From Pseudomonas putida (GTDB taxonomy: Bacteria; Pseudomonadota; Gammaproteobacteria; Pseudomonadales; Pseudomonadaceae), in NCBI RefSeq assembly GCF_026625125.1, contig NZ_CP113097.1, positions 5,628,001 through 5,692,000 of the forward strand: 64,000 nucleotides of DNA. The letters run 5' to 3'. Shown here one piece after another: positions 27,620-36,743 of this stretch. The notes under the pieces were generated by a model that saw nothing but the letters and a program-made list of their open reading frames with translations, did no database searches and was not told the DNA's origin. The translations under genes and the position numbers were made by a program. Each line of letters starts with the position of its first letter. Position 1 is the first letter of the stretch.

Positions 27620-27815
27620 AAGGGGAATGACGTAATCATGTATGAAGGGAGGATTAAGCTTCTGGCTTAATGAAGCCGCGCCGCTAGAAGGCGATAGGAT
27701 CGCGCACAGATTCTAATTAGGAGTGCGTCGGCGACGGCGTGCAGGGGGCACTGGAGAAACAGTGCGAGGCCGAATGTAACACTTGCTTTTTTAGACGTCT
27801 AGTGGGTTGGAAAAG
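27620..27815 (-). promoter_or_regulatory. rho leader, probable Pseudomon-Rho RNA motif
   Basis: Nearly 200 bases separate the rho start from the trxA terminator. A perfect hairpin (ATTAAGC/GCTTAAT, 27653-27671) lies 34-52 bases before the start, next to CCTCCC. A published conserved RNA called Pseudomon-Rho lies in this position in pseudomonads; I assign it by location, not by aligning the consensus. A TAGAAT box at 27715-27710 (minus) is a weak -10 candidate. Autogenous control of rho is well known in E. coli. Confidence 0.5.
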
Positions 27816-27843
27816 AAAAGCCCCGGAATTTCCGGGGCTTTTT
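27816..27843. terminator. Rho-independent terminator of trxA
   Basis: AAAAGCCCCGGAA and TTCCGGGGCTTTT flank a single T, a near-perfect palindrome with A and T tracts on both sides, placed 4 bases beyond the trxA stop. It is strong in both directions; the minus-strand trxA is its evident client. Confidence 0.93.
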
Positions 27844-27847
27844 CACA

Positions 27848-28177
27848 TCACAGGTGGGCGTCGAGGAACGCAGCCAGCTGGGATTTGGACAGGGCGCCGA
27901 CCTTGGTGGCCTCGACGTTACCGTTCTTGAACAGCATCAGCGTCGGGATGCCACGCACGCCGTGCTTGGCCGGGGTTTCCTGGTTGTCGTCGATGTTCAG
28001 CTTGGCGACGGTCAGTTTACCCTCGTAGGTGCTGGCGATGTCGTCCAGAACTGGAGCGATCATCTTGCATGGGCCGCACCATTCAGCCCAGTAGTCGACC
28101 AGCACCGGGCCTTGGGCTTGCAGGACTTCGGCCTCAAAGGTGGCGTCGGTGACGTGTTTGATAAGGTCGCTGCTCAT
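27848..28177 (-). CDS. trxA: Thioredoxin 1
   Basis: A 109-residue thioredoxin with the redox site WCGPC (Cys34, Cys37), the buried Asp in VLVDYWAEW and the cis-proline in GIPTLMLF. It reduces cytosolic disulphides. The start [18 protein letters not shown] has a GGAG site and family support; an 8-codon in-frame extension does not. The trxA-rho order is conserved in gammaproteobacteria. Confidence 0.97.
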   Translation of the reverse strand: MSSDLIKHVTDATFEAEVLQAQGPVLVDYWAEWCGPCKMIAPVLDDIASTYEGKLTVAKLNIDDNQETPAKHGVRGIPTLMLFKNGNVEATKVGALSKSQLAAFLDAHL

Positions 28178-28420
28178 GGATATCTCCAGGGTCGTAAGCA
28201 AAAATCGTGGCCCATCATAGCCGCACCCACGCGCTACAGGAAGTCACGGACGATTGAGTGTCACTATAGTTGTGCAAGACGCCACGAATCGAAACTGTCA
28301 CAGAAGTGTCATAGCATCGACTGGCACATTGCCTTGCATCAAGCCCTGGCGAGTCGCGCGTTGGCGGCAGCCTGCTAACGTGGCACGATTGCCGGGTTAC
28401 CGACCGAGACTACTCAGATC

Positions 28421-29923
28421 ATGCCGCATACCTTAGCGAAGAACCTGTCCCTGATTGCCGCCATCGACCTGGGCTCCAACAGTTTTCACATGGTCGTGGC
28501 CAAGGCTCACCATACCGAAATCCGCATTCTGGAACGGCTTGGGGAGAAGGTTCAGCTCGCCGCTGGCATCGACGAAGCACGCATGCTCAGTGAAGAAGCC
28601 ATGGTCCGGGGCCTGGAATGCCTGAAACGCTTTGCCCAACTGATCAACGGCATGCCTGCAGGCGCCGTGCGCATCGTTGGCACCAACGCCCTGCGCGAGG
28701 CGCGCAACCGCAACGAATTCATCCAGCGTGCCGAAGTGATCCTCGGCCACCCTGTGGAAGTGATCTCCGGCCGCGAAGAAGCGCGCCTGATCTACCTGGG
28801 CGTGTCCCATACCCTGGCCGACACCCCCGGTAAACGCCTGGTCGCTGACATCGGCGGCGGTAGCACCGAGTTCATCATCGGCCAGCGCTTTGAGCCGCTG
28901 CTGCGTGAAAGCCTGCAGATGGGCTGCGTCAGCTTCACCCAGCGCTATTTCCGCGATGGCAAGATCACCCCGGCCCGCTACGCCCAGGCCTACACGGCAG
29001 CGCGCCTGGAGCTGATGAGCATCGAGAACGCCCTGCACCGCCTGACCTGGGATGAAGCGATTGGCTCGTCCGGTACCATCCGCGCCATCGGCGCCGCGAT
29101 CAAGGCTGCAGGCCTGGGCAATGGCGAAGTCAACGCCGAGGGGCTGGCATGGGTCAAACGCAGGCTGTTCAAGCTGGGCGACACCGACAAGATCGACTTC
29201 GACGGGGTCAAACCCGACCGCCGCGCCATCTTCCCAGCCGGCATGGCGATTCTCGAAGCGATCTTCGACGCGCTGGAACTGCAACGCATGGACCATTGCG
29301 ATGGCGCGCTGCGTGAAGGCGTGCTGTTCGACCTGCTTGGCCGCCACCACCACGAAGACGTGCGCGAACGCACCCTGAACTCGCTGATGGAACGCTACCA
29401 CGTCGATCAGGGCCAGGCTGCGCGCGTCGAGCGCAAGGCGCTGCACGCTTTTGACCAGGTGGCCAAGGCCTGGGACCTTGAAGAGGGTAACTGGCGCGAT
29501 CTACTGGGCTGGGCTGCCAAAATTCACGAAATCGGCCTGGACATCGCACACTATCACTACCACAAGCATGGCGCCTACCTGATCGAACACTCCGACCTGT
29601 CGGGCTTCTCGCGCGAAGACCAGCAGATGATGGCGCTGCTGGTGCGTGGCCATCGGCGCAACATCCCTAAGGAAAAGTTCGCCGAACTGGGCGATGAAGG
29701 GGTGAAACTGCTGCGTCTTTGCGTACTGCTGCGCTTCGCCATTTTGTTCCATCACATCCGCGGCACCCAACAGATGCCGAAGGTGCAACTGCATGCCGCA
29801 GACAATAGCCTCGACGTGGCCTTCCCGGCCGGCTGGCTGGAGCAGAACCAGCTGACCCAGGCCGACTTCGCCAACGAGGCGGAGTGGCTGGCCCGGGTCA
29901 ACTTCGTCCTCAGCGTACGTTAA
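28421..29923 (+). CDS. ppx: Exopolyphosphatase
   Basis: A 500-residue Ppx/GppA phosphatase that releases Pi from polyphosphate ends. The actin-like fold shows the phosphate loops [14 protein letters not shown] (about 14-27) and [12 protein letters not shown], plus [10 protein letters not shown]; the C-terminal part is an HD-like domain ([26 protein letters not shown]). It faces ppk tail to tail and overlaps its 3' end by 14 bp, so the two opposing enzymes share no promoter here, unlike the ppk-ppx operon of E. coli. Confidence 0.97.
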   Translation: MPHTLAKNLSLIAAIDLGSNSFHMVVAKAHHTEIRILERLGEKVQLAAGIDEARMLSEEAMVRGLECLKRFAQLINGMPAGAVRIVGTNALREARNRNEFIQRAEVILGHPVEVISGREEARLIYLGVSHTLADTPGKRLVADIGGGSTEFIIGQRFEPLLRESLQMGCVSFTQRYFRDGKITPARYAQAYTAARLELMSIENALHRLTWDEAIGSSGTIRAIGAAIKAAGLGNGEVNAEGLAWVKRRLFKLGDTDKIDFDGVKPDRRAIFPAGMAILEAIFDALELQRMDHCDGALREGVLFDLLGRHHHEDVRERTLNSLMERYHVDQGQAARVERKALHAFDQVAKAWDLEEGNWRDLLGWAAKIHEIGLDIAHYHYHKHGAYLIEHSDLSGFSREDQQMMALLVRGHRRNIPKEKFAELGDEGVKLLRLCVLLRFAILFHHIRGTQQMPKVQLHAADNSLDVAFPAGWLEQNQLTQADFANEAEWLARVNFVLSVR

Positions 29924-32150
29924 GTACCGGGTTGCTCAGGCGCTCCAACAGGGTCGCCTGGGCGCTGCGCGGGTTCTGGTTGCCGGTCGGCGTGCTGCGC
30001 ACATAGCGCCCGTCCGGCTGCAGCGTCCAGGCGTGGGTGTTGTCGGTCAGGTAGCCTTCCAGTTCCTTTTTCACCCGCAGCAGCAGCTTCTTGCCCTCCA
30101 CCGGGAAGCAGGTCTCCACACGCTTGTCGAGGTTACGCTCCATCCAGTCGGCGCTGGACAGGTAGATCTGCTCGTCGCCGCCGTTGAGGAAGTAGAACAC
30201 ACGGGTATGCTCCAGGAAGCGGCCGATGATCGAACGCACCTGGATATTATGCGAAACCCCCGGAATGCCTGGGCGTAAGCAGCACATGCCACGGACCACC
30301 AGGTCGATCTTCACACCCGACTGGCTGGCCTTGTACAGGGCCTTGATGACCTTGGCATCGGTCAGCGAGTTGAACTTGGCGATGATATGCGCGGGTTTAC
30401 CTTCCAGGGCGAACTGGGTTTCCCGGGCAATCATATCGAGCATGCCCTTTTTCAGGGTGAACGGCGCGTGCAGCAGCTTTTTCATGCGCAAGGTCTTGCC
30501 CATGCCGATCAACTGGCTGAACAGCTTGCCCACATCCTCGGTGAGGGCGTCGTCGGAGGTCAGCAAGCTGTAGTCGGTGTACAGGCGGGCATTACCGGCG
30601 TGGTAGTTACCGGTGCCCAGGTGGGCGTAGCGGACGATCTCGCCCTGCTCGCGGCGCAGGATCAGCATCATCTTGGCGTGGGTCTTGAAGCCCACCACGC
30701 CATAGATGACCACGGCACCGGCGGCCTGCAGGCGGCTGGCCATCTGCAGGTTGGACTCTTCGTCGAAACGCGCACGCAGCTCGATCACCGCAGTGACCTC
30801 TTTGCCGTTACGTGCCGCATCCACCAGCGCATCGACAATTTCCGAGTTGGCCCCTGAACGGTACAGCGTCTGGCGCACAGCGAGCACGTGCGGGTCCTTG
30901 GCGGCCTGGCGCAGCAGGTCGACCACGGGGGTGAAGGACTCGAACGGGTGCATCAGCAGGATGTCCTGCTTGCTGATGACACTGAAGATGTTGTCGGCGT
31001 TGGCCAGCAGCTTGGGGATCGCCGGGGTGAACGGCGTGTACTGCAGCTCCGGGTGGCTGTCCAGCCCGGTGATGCTGAACAGGCGGGTCAGGTTGACCGG
31101 GCCGTTGACCTGGTACAGCTCGCTCTCGCCGAGGCTGAACTGCTTGAGCAGGTAGTCGGACAGGTGCTTGGGGCAAGTGTCAGCCACTTCCAGGCGCACG
31201 GCATCACCGTAGCGGCGCGAGAACAGCTCACCGCGCAGGGCGCGCGCCAGGTCGTCGACTTCTTCCGAATCCAGTGCCAGGTCGGCGTTACGGGTCAGGC
31301 GGAACTGGTAGCAACCCTTGACCTTCATGCCTTGGAACAAATCATCGGCATGGGCGTGGATCATCGAGGACAGGAACACGTAGTTGTCCCCAGGGCCACC
31401 GACGTCTTCCGGCACACGGATGACCCGCGGCAGCAGGCGCGGCGCCGGGATGATCGCCAGGCCCGAATCACGACCGAAGGCATCGACCCCTTCGAGTTCG
31501 ACGATGAAGTTCAGGCTCTTGTTCACCAGCAACGGGAACGGGTGCGTCGGGTCCAGACCGATCGGGGTGATGATCGGCGCAATTTCGTCACGGAAGTAGC
31601 GGCGCACCCAGGTCTTGAGTTTGGGCGTCCAATAACGGCGGCGGATGAAGCGAATCGCGTGCTTTTCCAGCTCCGGCAGCAGCACGTCATTGAGGATGGC
31701 GTACTGGCGCTCCACTTCGGTGTGCACCAGCTCGCTGATGCGCGCCAGCGCCTGATGCGGCTGCAGGCCGTCGGCACCGGCCTGTTCACGGGCGAAGTTG
31801 ATCTGCTTCTTCAGGCCCGCGACGCGGATCTCGAAGAACTCATCGAGGTTGCTGGAGAAGATCAGCAGGAATTTCAGGCGCTCGAGCAGCGGGTAGGACT
31901 CATCCAGCGCCTGCTCCAGCACGCGGATGTTGAACTGCAGTTGCGACAGCTCGCGATGAATGTACAGGCTGCTGTCGTCCAGGCTTGGGATGGCGATGGC
32001 CGGCGCGGGGGCAGCATGCACGGGCGCGGGGGCGGCGGCCTCTGCTGCAGGCTCCGGGGCCTCTGGGAGATCTGGCGGGGTCTGCACCATCTCTTCAGGG
32101 ACTGCCTGAGCATCCTTGATCGCGACAGGGGTTAGCACTTCATTATTCAT
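29910..32150 (-). CDS. ppk: Polyphosphate kinase 1
   Basis: A 746-residue PPK1 that makes polyphosphate from ATP. After an N-terminal extension of about 55 residues rich in Pro, Ala and Glu come the N domain ([21 protein letters not shown]), the head domain, and two PLD-like catalytic domains. The autophosphorylated histidine is His491 in [13 protein letters not shown]. The second arginine/histidine set is in [17 protein letters not shown]. It starts after an AGGAACGCCAG site. The low-complexity N-terminal extension is absent from E. coli Ppk (688 residues). Confidence 0.97.
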   Translation of the reverse strand: MNNEVLTPVAIKDAQAVPEEMVQTPPDLPEAPEPAAEAAAPAPVHAAPAPAIAIPSLDDSSLYIHRELSQLQFNIRVLEQALDESYPLLERLKFLLIFSSNLDEFFEIRVAGLKKQINFAREQAGADGLQPHQALARISELVHTEVERQYAILNDVLLPELEKHAIRFIRRRYWTPKLKTWVRRYFRDEIAPIITPIGLDPTHPFPLLVNKSLNFIVELEGVDAFGRDSGLAIIPAPRLLPRVIRVPEDVGGPGDNYVFLSSMIHAHADDLFQGMKVKGCYQFRLTRNADLALDSEEVDDLARALRGELFSRRYGDAVRLEVADTCPKHLSDYLLKQFSLGESELYQVNGPVNLTRLFSITGLDSHPELQYTPFTPAIPKLLANADNIFSVISKQDILLMHPFESFTPVVDLLRQAAKDPHVLAVRQTLYRSGANSEIVDALVDAARNGKEVTAVIELRARFDEESNLQMASRLQAAGAVVIYGVVGFKTHAKMMLILRREQGEIVRYAHLGTGNYHAGNARLYTDYSLLTSDDALTEDVGKLFSQLIGMGKTLRMKKLLHAPFTLKKGMLDMIARETQFALEGKPAHIIAKFNSLTDAKVIKALYKASQSGVKIDLVVRGMCCLRPGIPGVSHNIQVRSIIGRFLEHTRVFYFLNGGDEQIYLSSADWMERNLDKRVETCFPVEGKKLLLRVKKELEGYLTDNTHAWTLQPDGRYVRSTPTGNQNPRSAQATLLERLSNPVLNVR

Positions 32151-32365
32151 CTGGCGTTCCTGGAGGACGTTAACGCCCTATCATCAATTGAGCGGGACGA
32201 TAAGCGGCCATTATGACGTCTGTGTTACATCTATAGGCAAGCCCGCGACTTGTGGCTCAAGCCATTGTCCTTCTACGAATTGTTCACGTCGAGACGCGCC
32301 TGGGCACTTTCACGAACGCGCGTGAAGGGGTAGGCTGCGCGTTCATTTCGCCAGCACCTCAGAAA

Positions 32366-33010
32366 ATGCTTCAACAATTCCTGCAGGATTTCGGCTATTT
32401 TGCCCTTTTTCTAGGCACCTTCTTTGAAGGCGAGACCATCCTGGTGCTTGCAGGATTCCTTGCGTTCCGCGGGTACATGGACATCAGCCTGGTGGTGATC
32501 GTGGCATTCTTCGGCAGCTATGCCGGCGACCAGCTGTGGTACTTCATGGGCCGCCGGCACGGGCGCAAGATCCTTGCGCGCAAGCCGCGCTGGCAGGCGA
32601 TGGGCGACCGGGCGCTGGAGCATATCCGCCGCCACCCCGACATCTGGGTACTGAGCTTCCGCTTCGTCTATGGCCTGCGCACGGTGATGCCCGTGGCTAT
32701 CGGCCTGTCTGGCTACCCACCCCGGCGTTACCTGCTGCTCAACGGCATCGGTGCAGCCGTATGGGCCTTGGCCCTGGGCGCTGCCGCGTACCACTTCGGC
32801 GCCATTCTGGAAGGCATGCTGGGCAACGTGAAGAAGTACGAGCTATGGGTGCTCGGTGGCCTGCTGCTGCTCGGTGCCCTGCTGTGGCTGCGCCGGCGTT
32901 TTCGCACCTTGCGCGCCGAGCGCAAGGCCGCCGCACAAGCCCAGGCCGACGAGGCTGAGCAAACTGTAAAGCGCGAGCATGGCCCAGACCAAGGGCGTGA
33001 CAACCCCTAA
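32366..33010 (+). CDS. DedA family membrane protein
   Basis: A 214-residue polytopic membrane protein: MLQQFLQDFGYFALFLGTFFEGETILVLAGFLA at the N-terminus, the re-entrant region FFGSYAGDQLWYFMGRRHG, FRFVYGLRTVMPVAIGLSGYPPRRYLLLN with conserved Arg/Gly, and two further helices. DedA/VTT proteins flip or scavenge lipid carriers and support envelope homeostasis. The chosen ATG agrees with the family start. Its last 168 bases overlap the 3' end of the opposite-strand fatty acid hydroxylase gene; the tail RRRFRTLRAERKAAAQAQAD is basic and cytosolic. Confidence 0.9.
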   Translation: MLQQFLQDFGYFALFLGTFFEGETILVLAGFLAFRGYMDISLVVIVAFFGSYAGDQLWYFMGRRHGRKILARKPRWQAMGDRALEHIRRHPDIWVLSFRFVYGLRTVMPVAIGLSGYPPRRYLLLNGIGAAVWALALGAAAYHFGAILEGMLGNVKKYELWVLGGLLLLGALLWLRRRFRTLRAERKAAAQAQADEAEQTVKREHGPDQGRDNP

Positions 33011-34138
33011 GCCCAGAGCGCCAGCCAGATACAGTGCGGGCGCATTCAATAGCAGGCGCACCAGCTCCAGGCGCCCTGCCCACGGCCGGTTCTCCAAGGC
33101 CGCGCCCAAGGCAAACAGGCCCAACGCCATCACTGCCCAGCCCAGCACCAGGGCCGCTGTCGGCACCTGCTCGGCAACGCTCATCAAGTAGCTGCCCAAT
33201 GCCACGTAAACAGCGAACTGCAGCACCACGTAGACCTGCTGCGCCCGCCCCAGTGCCACCGCGAACTTACGGAACAGCGCCAGGTTCTGCTTGGCCTGTG
33301 GATAACGCGCGGCTACATCCGCCGGCCGCCAGCCCGTGGGCATGAACCAGATACGCAGTTTGTCCCACAGGCTTTCGGTGCGCCGGGCATCGTCCCAGAG
33401 CTGGGCATAGAACTGCAGGTTGGCCCATAACGGGTTCCAGCTGGCCAGCGGCGTGGTCACGCCAAACACCACGGGCTCGGCCGGATCTTCCTCCTTGACT
33501 GTGCCAAACAGACGGTCCCAAAGAATGAACACACCGCCGTAATTGCGATCCAAATAAACAGGATTTTGCGCATGGTGGACGCGATGGTTGGACGGAGTGA
33601 TCAGTATCCATTCGAGCCAGCCCAACTTGGGAATGTGCCGGGTATGCACCCAGAACTGGTACAGCAGGTTGAGCGACGCCACCGTTATGAACACCCAGGG
33701 CGACACGCCGAGCAGCGCCAGCGGCAGGTAGAAGATCCACGAAAAGAGGAAACCGCTGCTGGTCTGGCGCAACGCGGTGGTGAGGTTGTACTCCTCGCTC
33801 TGGTGATGCACCGAATGGGCTGCCCACAGCACATTGCGCTCATGGCCCAAGCGGTGCAGCCAGTAATAGCAGAAGTCGTACAGCACGAACGCCAGCAACC
33901 AGACCCAGAGGGCGTGGTCCGGCAAGTGCAGCAGCGCCAGATGCTCCCACGCCAGTGCATAGGTCACCACCCCTACCCCCTTGGTCAGCAGGCCGGTGCT
34001 GGTGGAAAGCACGCCAGTGCTCAGGCTGTTGATCGAATCGGCCACGGTGAAATTACGCTGGCCGCGCACACGGTCGGCGACCAGTTCAACCGCGATCAGC
34101 ACGAAAAAGAACGGTACGGCCAGCAGAATCAGGTCCAT
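32843..34138 (-). CDS. Sterol desaturase/fatty acid hydroxylase superfamily membrane protein
   Basis: A 431-residue integral membrane diiron enzyme. The His-box set is complete: HRLGH, HSVHH, HTRHIPKLGW, NHRVHH, with YGGVFILWDRLFGTV following, as in the superfamily. Four hydrophobic segments precede the last box, and an extra C-terminal membrane domain of about 130 residues ends in a Gln/Glu-rich tail. The start at 34138 (MDLILLAVPFFFV) has GGAGG. Substrate is unknown; lipid or hopanoid hydroxylation is possible. Its 3' end overlaps dedA by 168 bp in antiparallel. Confidence 0.88.
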   Translation of the reverse strand: MDLILLAVPFFFVLIAVELVADRVRGQRNFTVADSINSLSTGVLSTSTGLLTKGVGVVTYALAWEHLALLHLPDHALWVWLLAFVLYDFCYYWLHRLGHERNVLWAAHSVHHQSEEYNLTTALRQTSSGFLFSWIFYLPLALLGVSPWVFITVASLNLLYQFWVHTRHIPKLGWLEWILITPSNHRVHHAQNPVYLDRNYGGVFILWDRLFGTVKEEDPAEPVVFGVTTPLASWNPLWANLQFYAQLWDDARRTESLWDKLRIWFMPTGWRPADVAARYPQAKQNLALFRKFAVALGRAQQVYVVLQFAVYVALGSYLMSVAEQVPTAALVLGWAVMALGLFALGAALENRPWAGRLELVRLLLNAPALYLAGALGLGVVTPLVWAMLALYSLLSLVGLGLCGGLALGAQGAKTPAQPQQGTEQQQATEHP

Positions 34139-34251
34139 GGACAGCTGCCTCCAAGGGTACCCAGAGAGATTAGGATGCTCCCATGGCAACCCCTATGGCC
34201 ACATCTGCCAAACTAGAGGACATTTAGCGCCTCGACACTGGAGTAATGAGC

Positions 34252-34917
34252 ATGACGAAAAAAGTAGCGGTGATTCTTTCCGGCTGTGGCGTCTACGATG
34301 GCGCCGAAATCCATGAAAGCGTGATCACCCTGCTGCGCCTCGACCAGCGCGGCGCACAGGTGCAGTGCTTCGCGCCGAACATCGCGCAGATGCATGTGAT
34401 CAACCACCTCACCGGTGAGCAGGTGCCTGAGTCGCGCAATGTGCTGGTGGAATCGGCGCGCATCGCCCGCGGCGAGGTCAAGGACATCAGCGAGGCCAGG
34501 GCCGAGGACTTCGACGCGCTGATCGTGCCAGGTGGTTTCGGCGCGGCGAAGAACTTGTCCGACTTTGCCACCCAAGGTAGCGAATGCACGGTCAACCCTC
34601 AGGTACTGGCCTTGGCCGAAGCCTTTGCCGAAGCCTGCAAGCCGGTTGGCCTGATGTGCATTTCACCGGCACTGGCGGCGAAGATCTACGGCCCTGGCGT
34701 GGTCTGCACCATCGGTAACGATGCCGATACTGCCGCTGCGGTGGTCAAGATGGGTGGCACCCATGAAGAGTGCGATGTGCATGACATTGTCGAAGACACC
34801 CAGCGCAAGCTGGTGACTACGCCGGCGTACATGCTGGCCCAGTCGATCAGCGAGGCGGCTGGCGGCATTTACAAGTTGGTGGATCGTGTGCTGGAAATGA
34901 CCCACGAGGCTGACTGA
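34252..34917 (+). CDS. elbB: ElbB family class I GATase-like glyoxalase
   Basis: A 221-residue DJ-1/PfpI-like protein. KKVAVILSGCGVYDGAEIHE, DALIVPGGFGAAKNLSDFA and the nucleophile elbow GLMCISPAL with its Cys match E. coli ElbB, which has weak glyoxalase activity. An ATG 6 bases upstream (34246) is also possible, but GGAG lies 9 bases from the chosen one and only 3 from the other. Its stop abuts the stop of the convergent yaiI gene with no gap. Confidence 0.93.
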   Translation: MTKKVAVILSGCGVYDGAEIHESVITLLRLDQRGAQVQCFAPNIAQMHVINHLTGEQVPESRNVLVESARIARGEVKDISEARAEDFDALIVPGGFGAAKNLSDFATQGSECTVNPQVLALAEAFAEACKPVGLMCISPALAAKIYGPGVVCTIGNDADTAAAVVKMGGTHEECDVHDIVEDTQRKLVTTPAYMLAQSISEAAGGIYKLVDRVLEMTHEAD

Positions 34918-35370
34918 TCAGCCCTTGGCCAAGCGGGCCAGAATACGGTCCAGCGCATTGGCGAACGCCTGCTTCTCGCGTTCGCCATAAGGCGCCTGCC
35001 CGCCGCCGACCTGGCCCTGCTCGCGCAACTCGGTAAACAGGTTGCGCACTGCCAGGCGGTCGCCCATGTTGCGTTCGTCGAACTCACGGCCACGTGGGTC
35101 CAGTGCCGCTACACCCTTCTTGATCAGGCGGTCGGCCAGCGGCACATCGCTGCAGATGACCAGCTCACCTGGCACGGCGTGCTCGACCAGGTAATCATCG
35201 GCGGCATCCATGCCGCTGGGTACCACGATCAGCCGCACCACGGCGAAGGCCGGTTTGGCCACGGCCTGCCCGGCCACCATTACCACCTCGAGCTTGCGCT
35301 TGAGGGCGAATTTGACGATCAGGTCCTTGGCTGCCTTGGGGCAGGCGTCGGCGTCGATCCATATGCGCAT
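34918..35370 (-). CDS. yaiI: UPF0178 family protein YaiI
   Basis: A 150-residue UPF0178/DUF188 protein: MRIWIDADACPKAAKDLI at the start, VPSGMDAADDYLVEHA, ELVICSDVPLADRLIKKGVAALDPRGREF, and a C-terminal NLFTELREQGQVGGGQAPYGEREKQAFANALDRIL. The PIN-like acidic residues (D-D, DxxD) suggest a nuclease fold; activity is unproven. The start has GAGGAAAA. The reading frame continues upstream through a REP element, which gives a false N-terminal extension. Confidence 0.92.
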   Translation of the reverse strand: MRIWIDADACPKAAKDLIVKFALKRKLEVVMVAGQAVAKPAFAVVRLIVVPSGMDAADDYLVEHAVPGELVICSDVPLADRLIKKGVAALDPRGREFDERNMGDRLAVRNLFTELREQGQVGGGQAPYGEREKQAFANALDRILARLAKG

Positions 35371-35427
35371 TGCATTTTTCCTCTTGAAGCAGGTGGGGCA
35401 GTGCCCGATGCCGTTCGGTTGCGCGAT

Positions 35428-35550
35428 TTGGGGCCGCTTTGCGGCCCATCGCCGGCAAGCCGGCTCCCACAGGTATGGACGCACAGCTTAGGAACGGCGA
35501 GGTACCGGTGGAGCTGGCTTGCCGGCGATGGGCTGCAGAGCAGCCCCGAA
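35428..35550. repeat. Inverted pair of REP elements in a gene-free stretch
   Basis: Left copy TTGGGGCCGCTTTGCGGCCC then ATCGCCGGCAAGCCGGCTCC (35428-35467); right copy is inverted (GGCTTGCCGGCGATGGGCTG, then GCAGCCCC, 35513-35546). They occupy most of the 345-bp gap between yaiI and the DUF3077 gene. In the rest of the gap (35551-35715) I see no ORF, promoter or hairpin that I would support. Confidence 0.85.
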
Positions 35551-35715
35551 ACCCTAACGACTGGCATCAAGCCTGCGCTCTCCTTTCGCGACTAGGGTCA
35601 TGTTACTCGTCCCGGCGAAAGAAACACGCAATGGCACATCTATTTCAATGGCCACGTGGAGTGCGCAGAGCAAGCAGCACTAACGCCGCTCGCTGCCTGC
35701 CATGACTGCAAGGCC

Positions 35716-35964
35716 TCAGTGAGCCTTGTTCATCCCCCGCTCCAGATCATCGATCAATGCCTTGGCCATCTCGCTGAGGATCCGCGCGGCGCTGCCAGCG
35801 ATGCGGTCGTTTTCCATTTCCGCTTCGGTGGTGAGGTGGCGGATGCAGCCTAGCAGTATGGAAAGCTGCGAGAACGCATGATCGAACGGGACATCAGGCC
35901 TGAGGCTGAACAGGTCGAAGGTTTCTACGCCTGCCGTTGATGCTTGGTTGAGGCCCTCGCTCAT
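35716..35964 (-). CDS. DUF3077 family small protein
   Basis: An 82-residue protein, MSEGLNQASTAGVETFDLFS at the start, then RPDVPFDHAFSQLSILLGCIRHL and a C-terminal helix RILSEMAKALIDDLERG. This agrees with DUF3077, a Pseudomonas family usually found as small stand-alone or paired genes. AAGGAG precedes the ATG, which overlaps the stop of the preceding gene by 4 bp. No signal peptide, no membrane span, no known function. Confidence 0.8.
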   Translation of the reverse strand: MSEGLNQASTAGVETFDLFSLRPDVPFDHAFSQLSILLGCIRHLTTEAEMENDRIAGSAARILSEMAKALIDDLERGMNKAH

Positions 35965-36224
35965 TGTGACGCTCCTTGCGCACCGGCGTGCTCGTTCAGC
36001 GCATTGATCATCCGGCACAGCAGGCGGATGCTCATGCCCATGGCGTCACGCACAGGGCCTTGAGGGCTGTCGAGCAGCACGCTGGAGGTCTGTTTTATGG
36101 TCAGGGTCAAAGCGCAGATGAGTGCGGTGCACTCTTGGGTGTTGGGCGGTTCGGGGAGCGAGATGGCGGGAGGGTCGAGAAGAAGCAGGGCAGATGGAGG
36201 TGGGTCTGGGACGAGCTTTTTCAT
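35961..36224 (-). CDS. DUF6124-like small protein
   Basis: An 87-residue protein starting MKKLVPDPPPSALLLLDPP, a proline-rich head typical of DUF6124-type Pseudomonas proteins, followed by a helical part (ECTALICALTLTIKQTSSVLL, MGMSIRLLCRMINALNEHA). It is related in shape to the DUF3077 protein it is coupled to by a 4-bp overlap. GGAGAT precedes the start. The frame is open 45 codons upstream through the structured leader, but that part is not coding. Family name given with moderate confidence. Confidence 0.75.
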   Translation of the reverse strand: MKKLVPDPPPSALLLLDPPAISLPEPPNTQECTALICALTLTIKQTSSVLLDSPQGPVRDAMGMSIRLLCRMINALNEHAGAQGASQ

Positions 36225-36294
36225 GGCGGATCTCCGTATGTTGGACTGACCTGCCTTCCTCCTCGTCTCACGGATTTGGGTGGCAGTCGTGCAC

Positions 36295-36399
36295 GGGGTG
36301 AGACCCGGGACATACGGTAACCCCGGCCAGACCGAAGTCTGCCCGCGCACGACCGCCATGGAGCGGCGCTACCGAATGTGAACCGGGTGTCTCACGCCC
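36295..36399 (-). ncRNA. Highly structured RNA leader ahead of the DUF6124/DUF3077 pair
   Basis: Nested complementary segments: an outer stem 36295-36308 with 36383-36399 (GGGGTGAGACCCGG against CCGGGTGTCTCACGCCC, with a small bulge), a second stem CATACGGTA (36311-36319) with TACCGAATG (36370-36378) at 8 of 9 positions, and two inner hairpins, CAGAC/GTCTG (36328-36341; minus-strand loop TTCG) and CCGC/GCGG (36353-36366). A further hairpin TCGCC/GGCGA lies at 36402-36417. The whole lies 71 to 193 bases upstream of the DUF6124 start on its strand. Could be a 5' leader or an independent sRNA. I cannot name an Rfam family for it. Confidence 0.6.
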
Positions 36400-36556
36400 G
36401 ATCGCCTTGTGCGGCGACCCGAGGACATTATTCCCGGAGCGCTTGCCAGCCAAGACGGCACCTTCCGATAGGCGTCGTAGGATAAGTCGCCAGAGTGAAA
36501 GAACTGAAGCATTTGGTTTCAGGTTCGGAAATGTCTTACGGCTTTGCGGCGGCTGC

Positions 36557-36661
36557 GAGGGCTTCGCCCTCGATCGCCGGCAAGCCGGCTCCCACAAATA
36601 CGGTGCAAGCCTCAAGAACTGCCGAAGCCCATTGGCCGGTTTGTCGGCGATGGCCCTGCAG
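36557..36661. repeat. Inverted REP pair upstream of the transposase
   Basis: Left copy GAGGGCTTCGCCCTCGATCG then CCGGCAAGCCGGCTCCCACA (36557-36596); right copy inverted and more degenerate (GGCCGGTTTGTCGGCGATGG, 36634-36653). It lies within the 519-bp gap 36225-36743, whose other part is the structured leader. RAYT genes are typically flanked by such pairs. Confidence 0.8.
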
Positions 36662-36743
36662 AAACAGCAGGTAACCAATTGAGCCCAACCTTGTGGAACC
36701 GTCGCTACTAGCCTCATGAGCAAACCATCAGGAGGCAGGGAAC

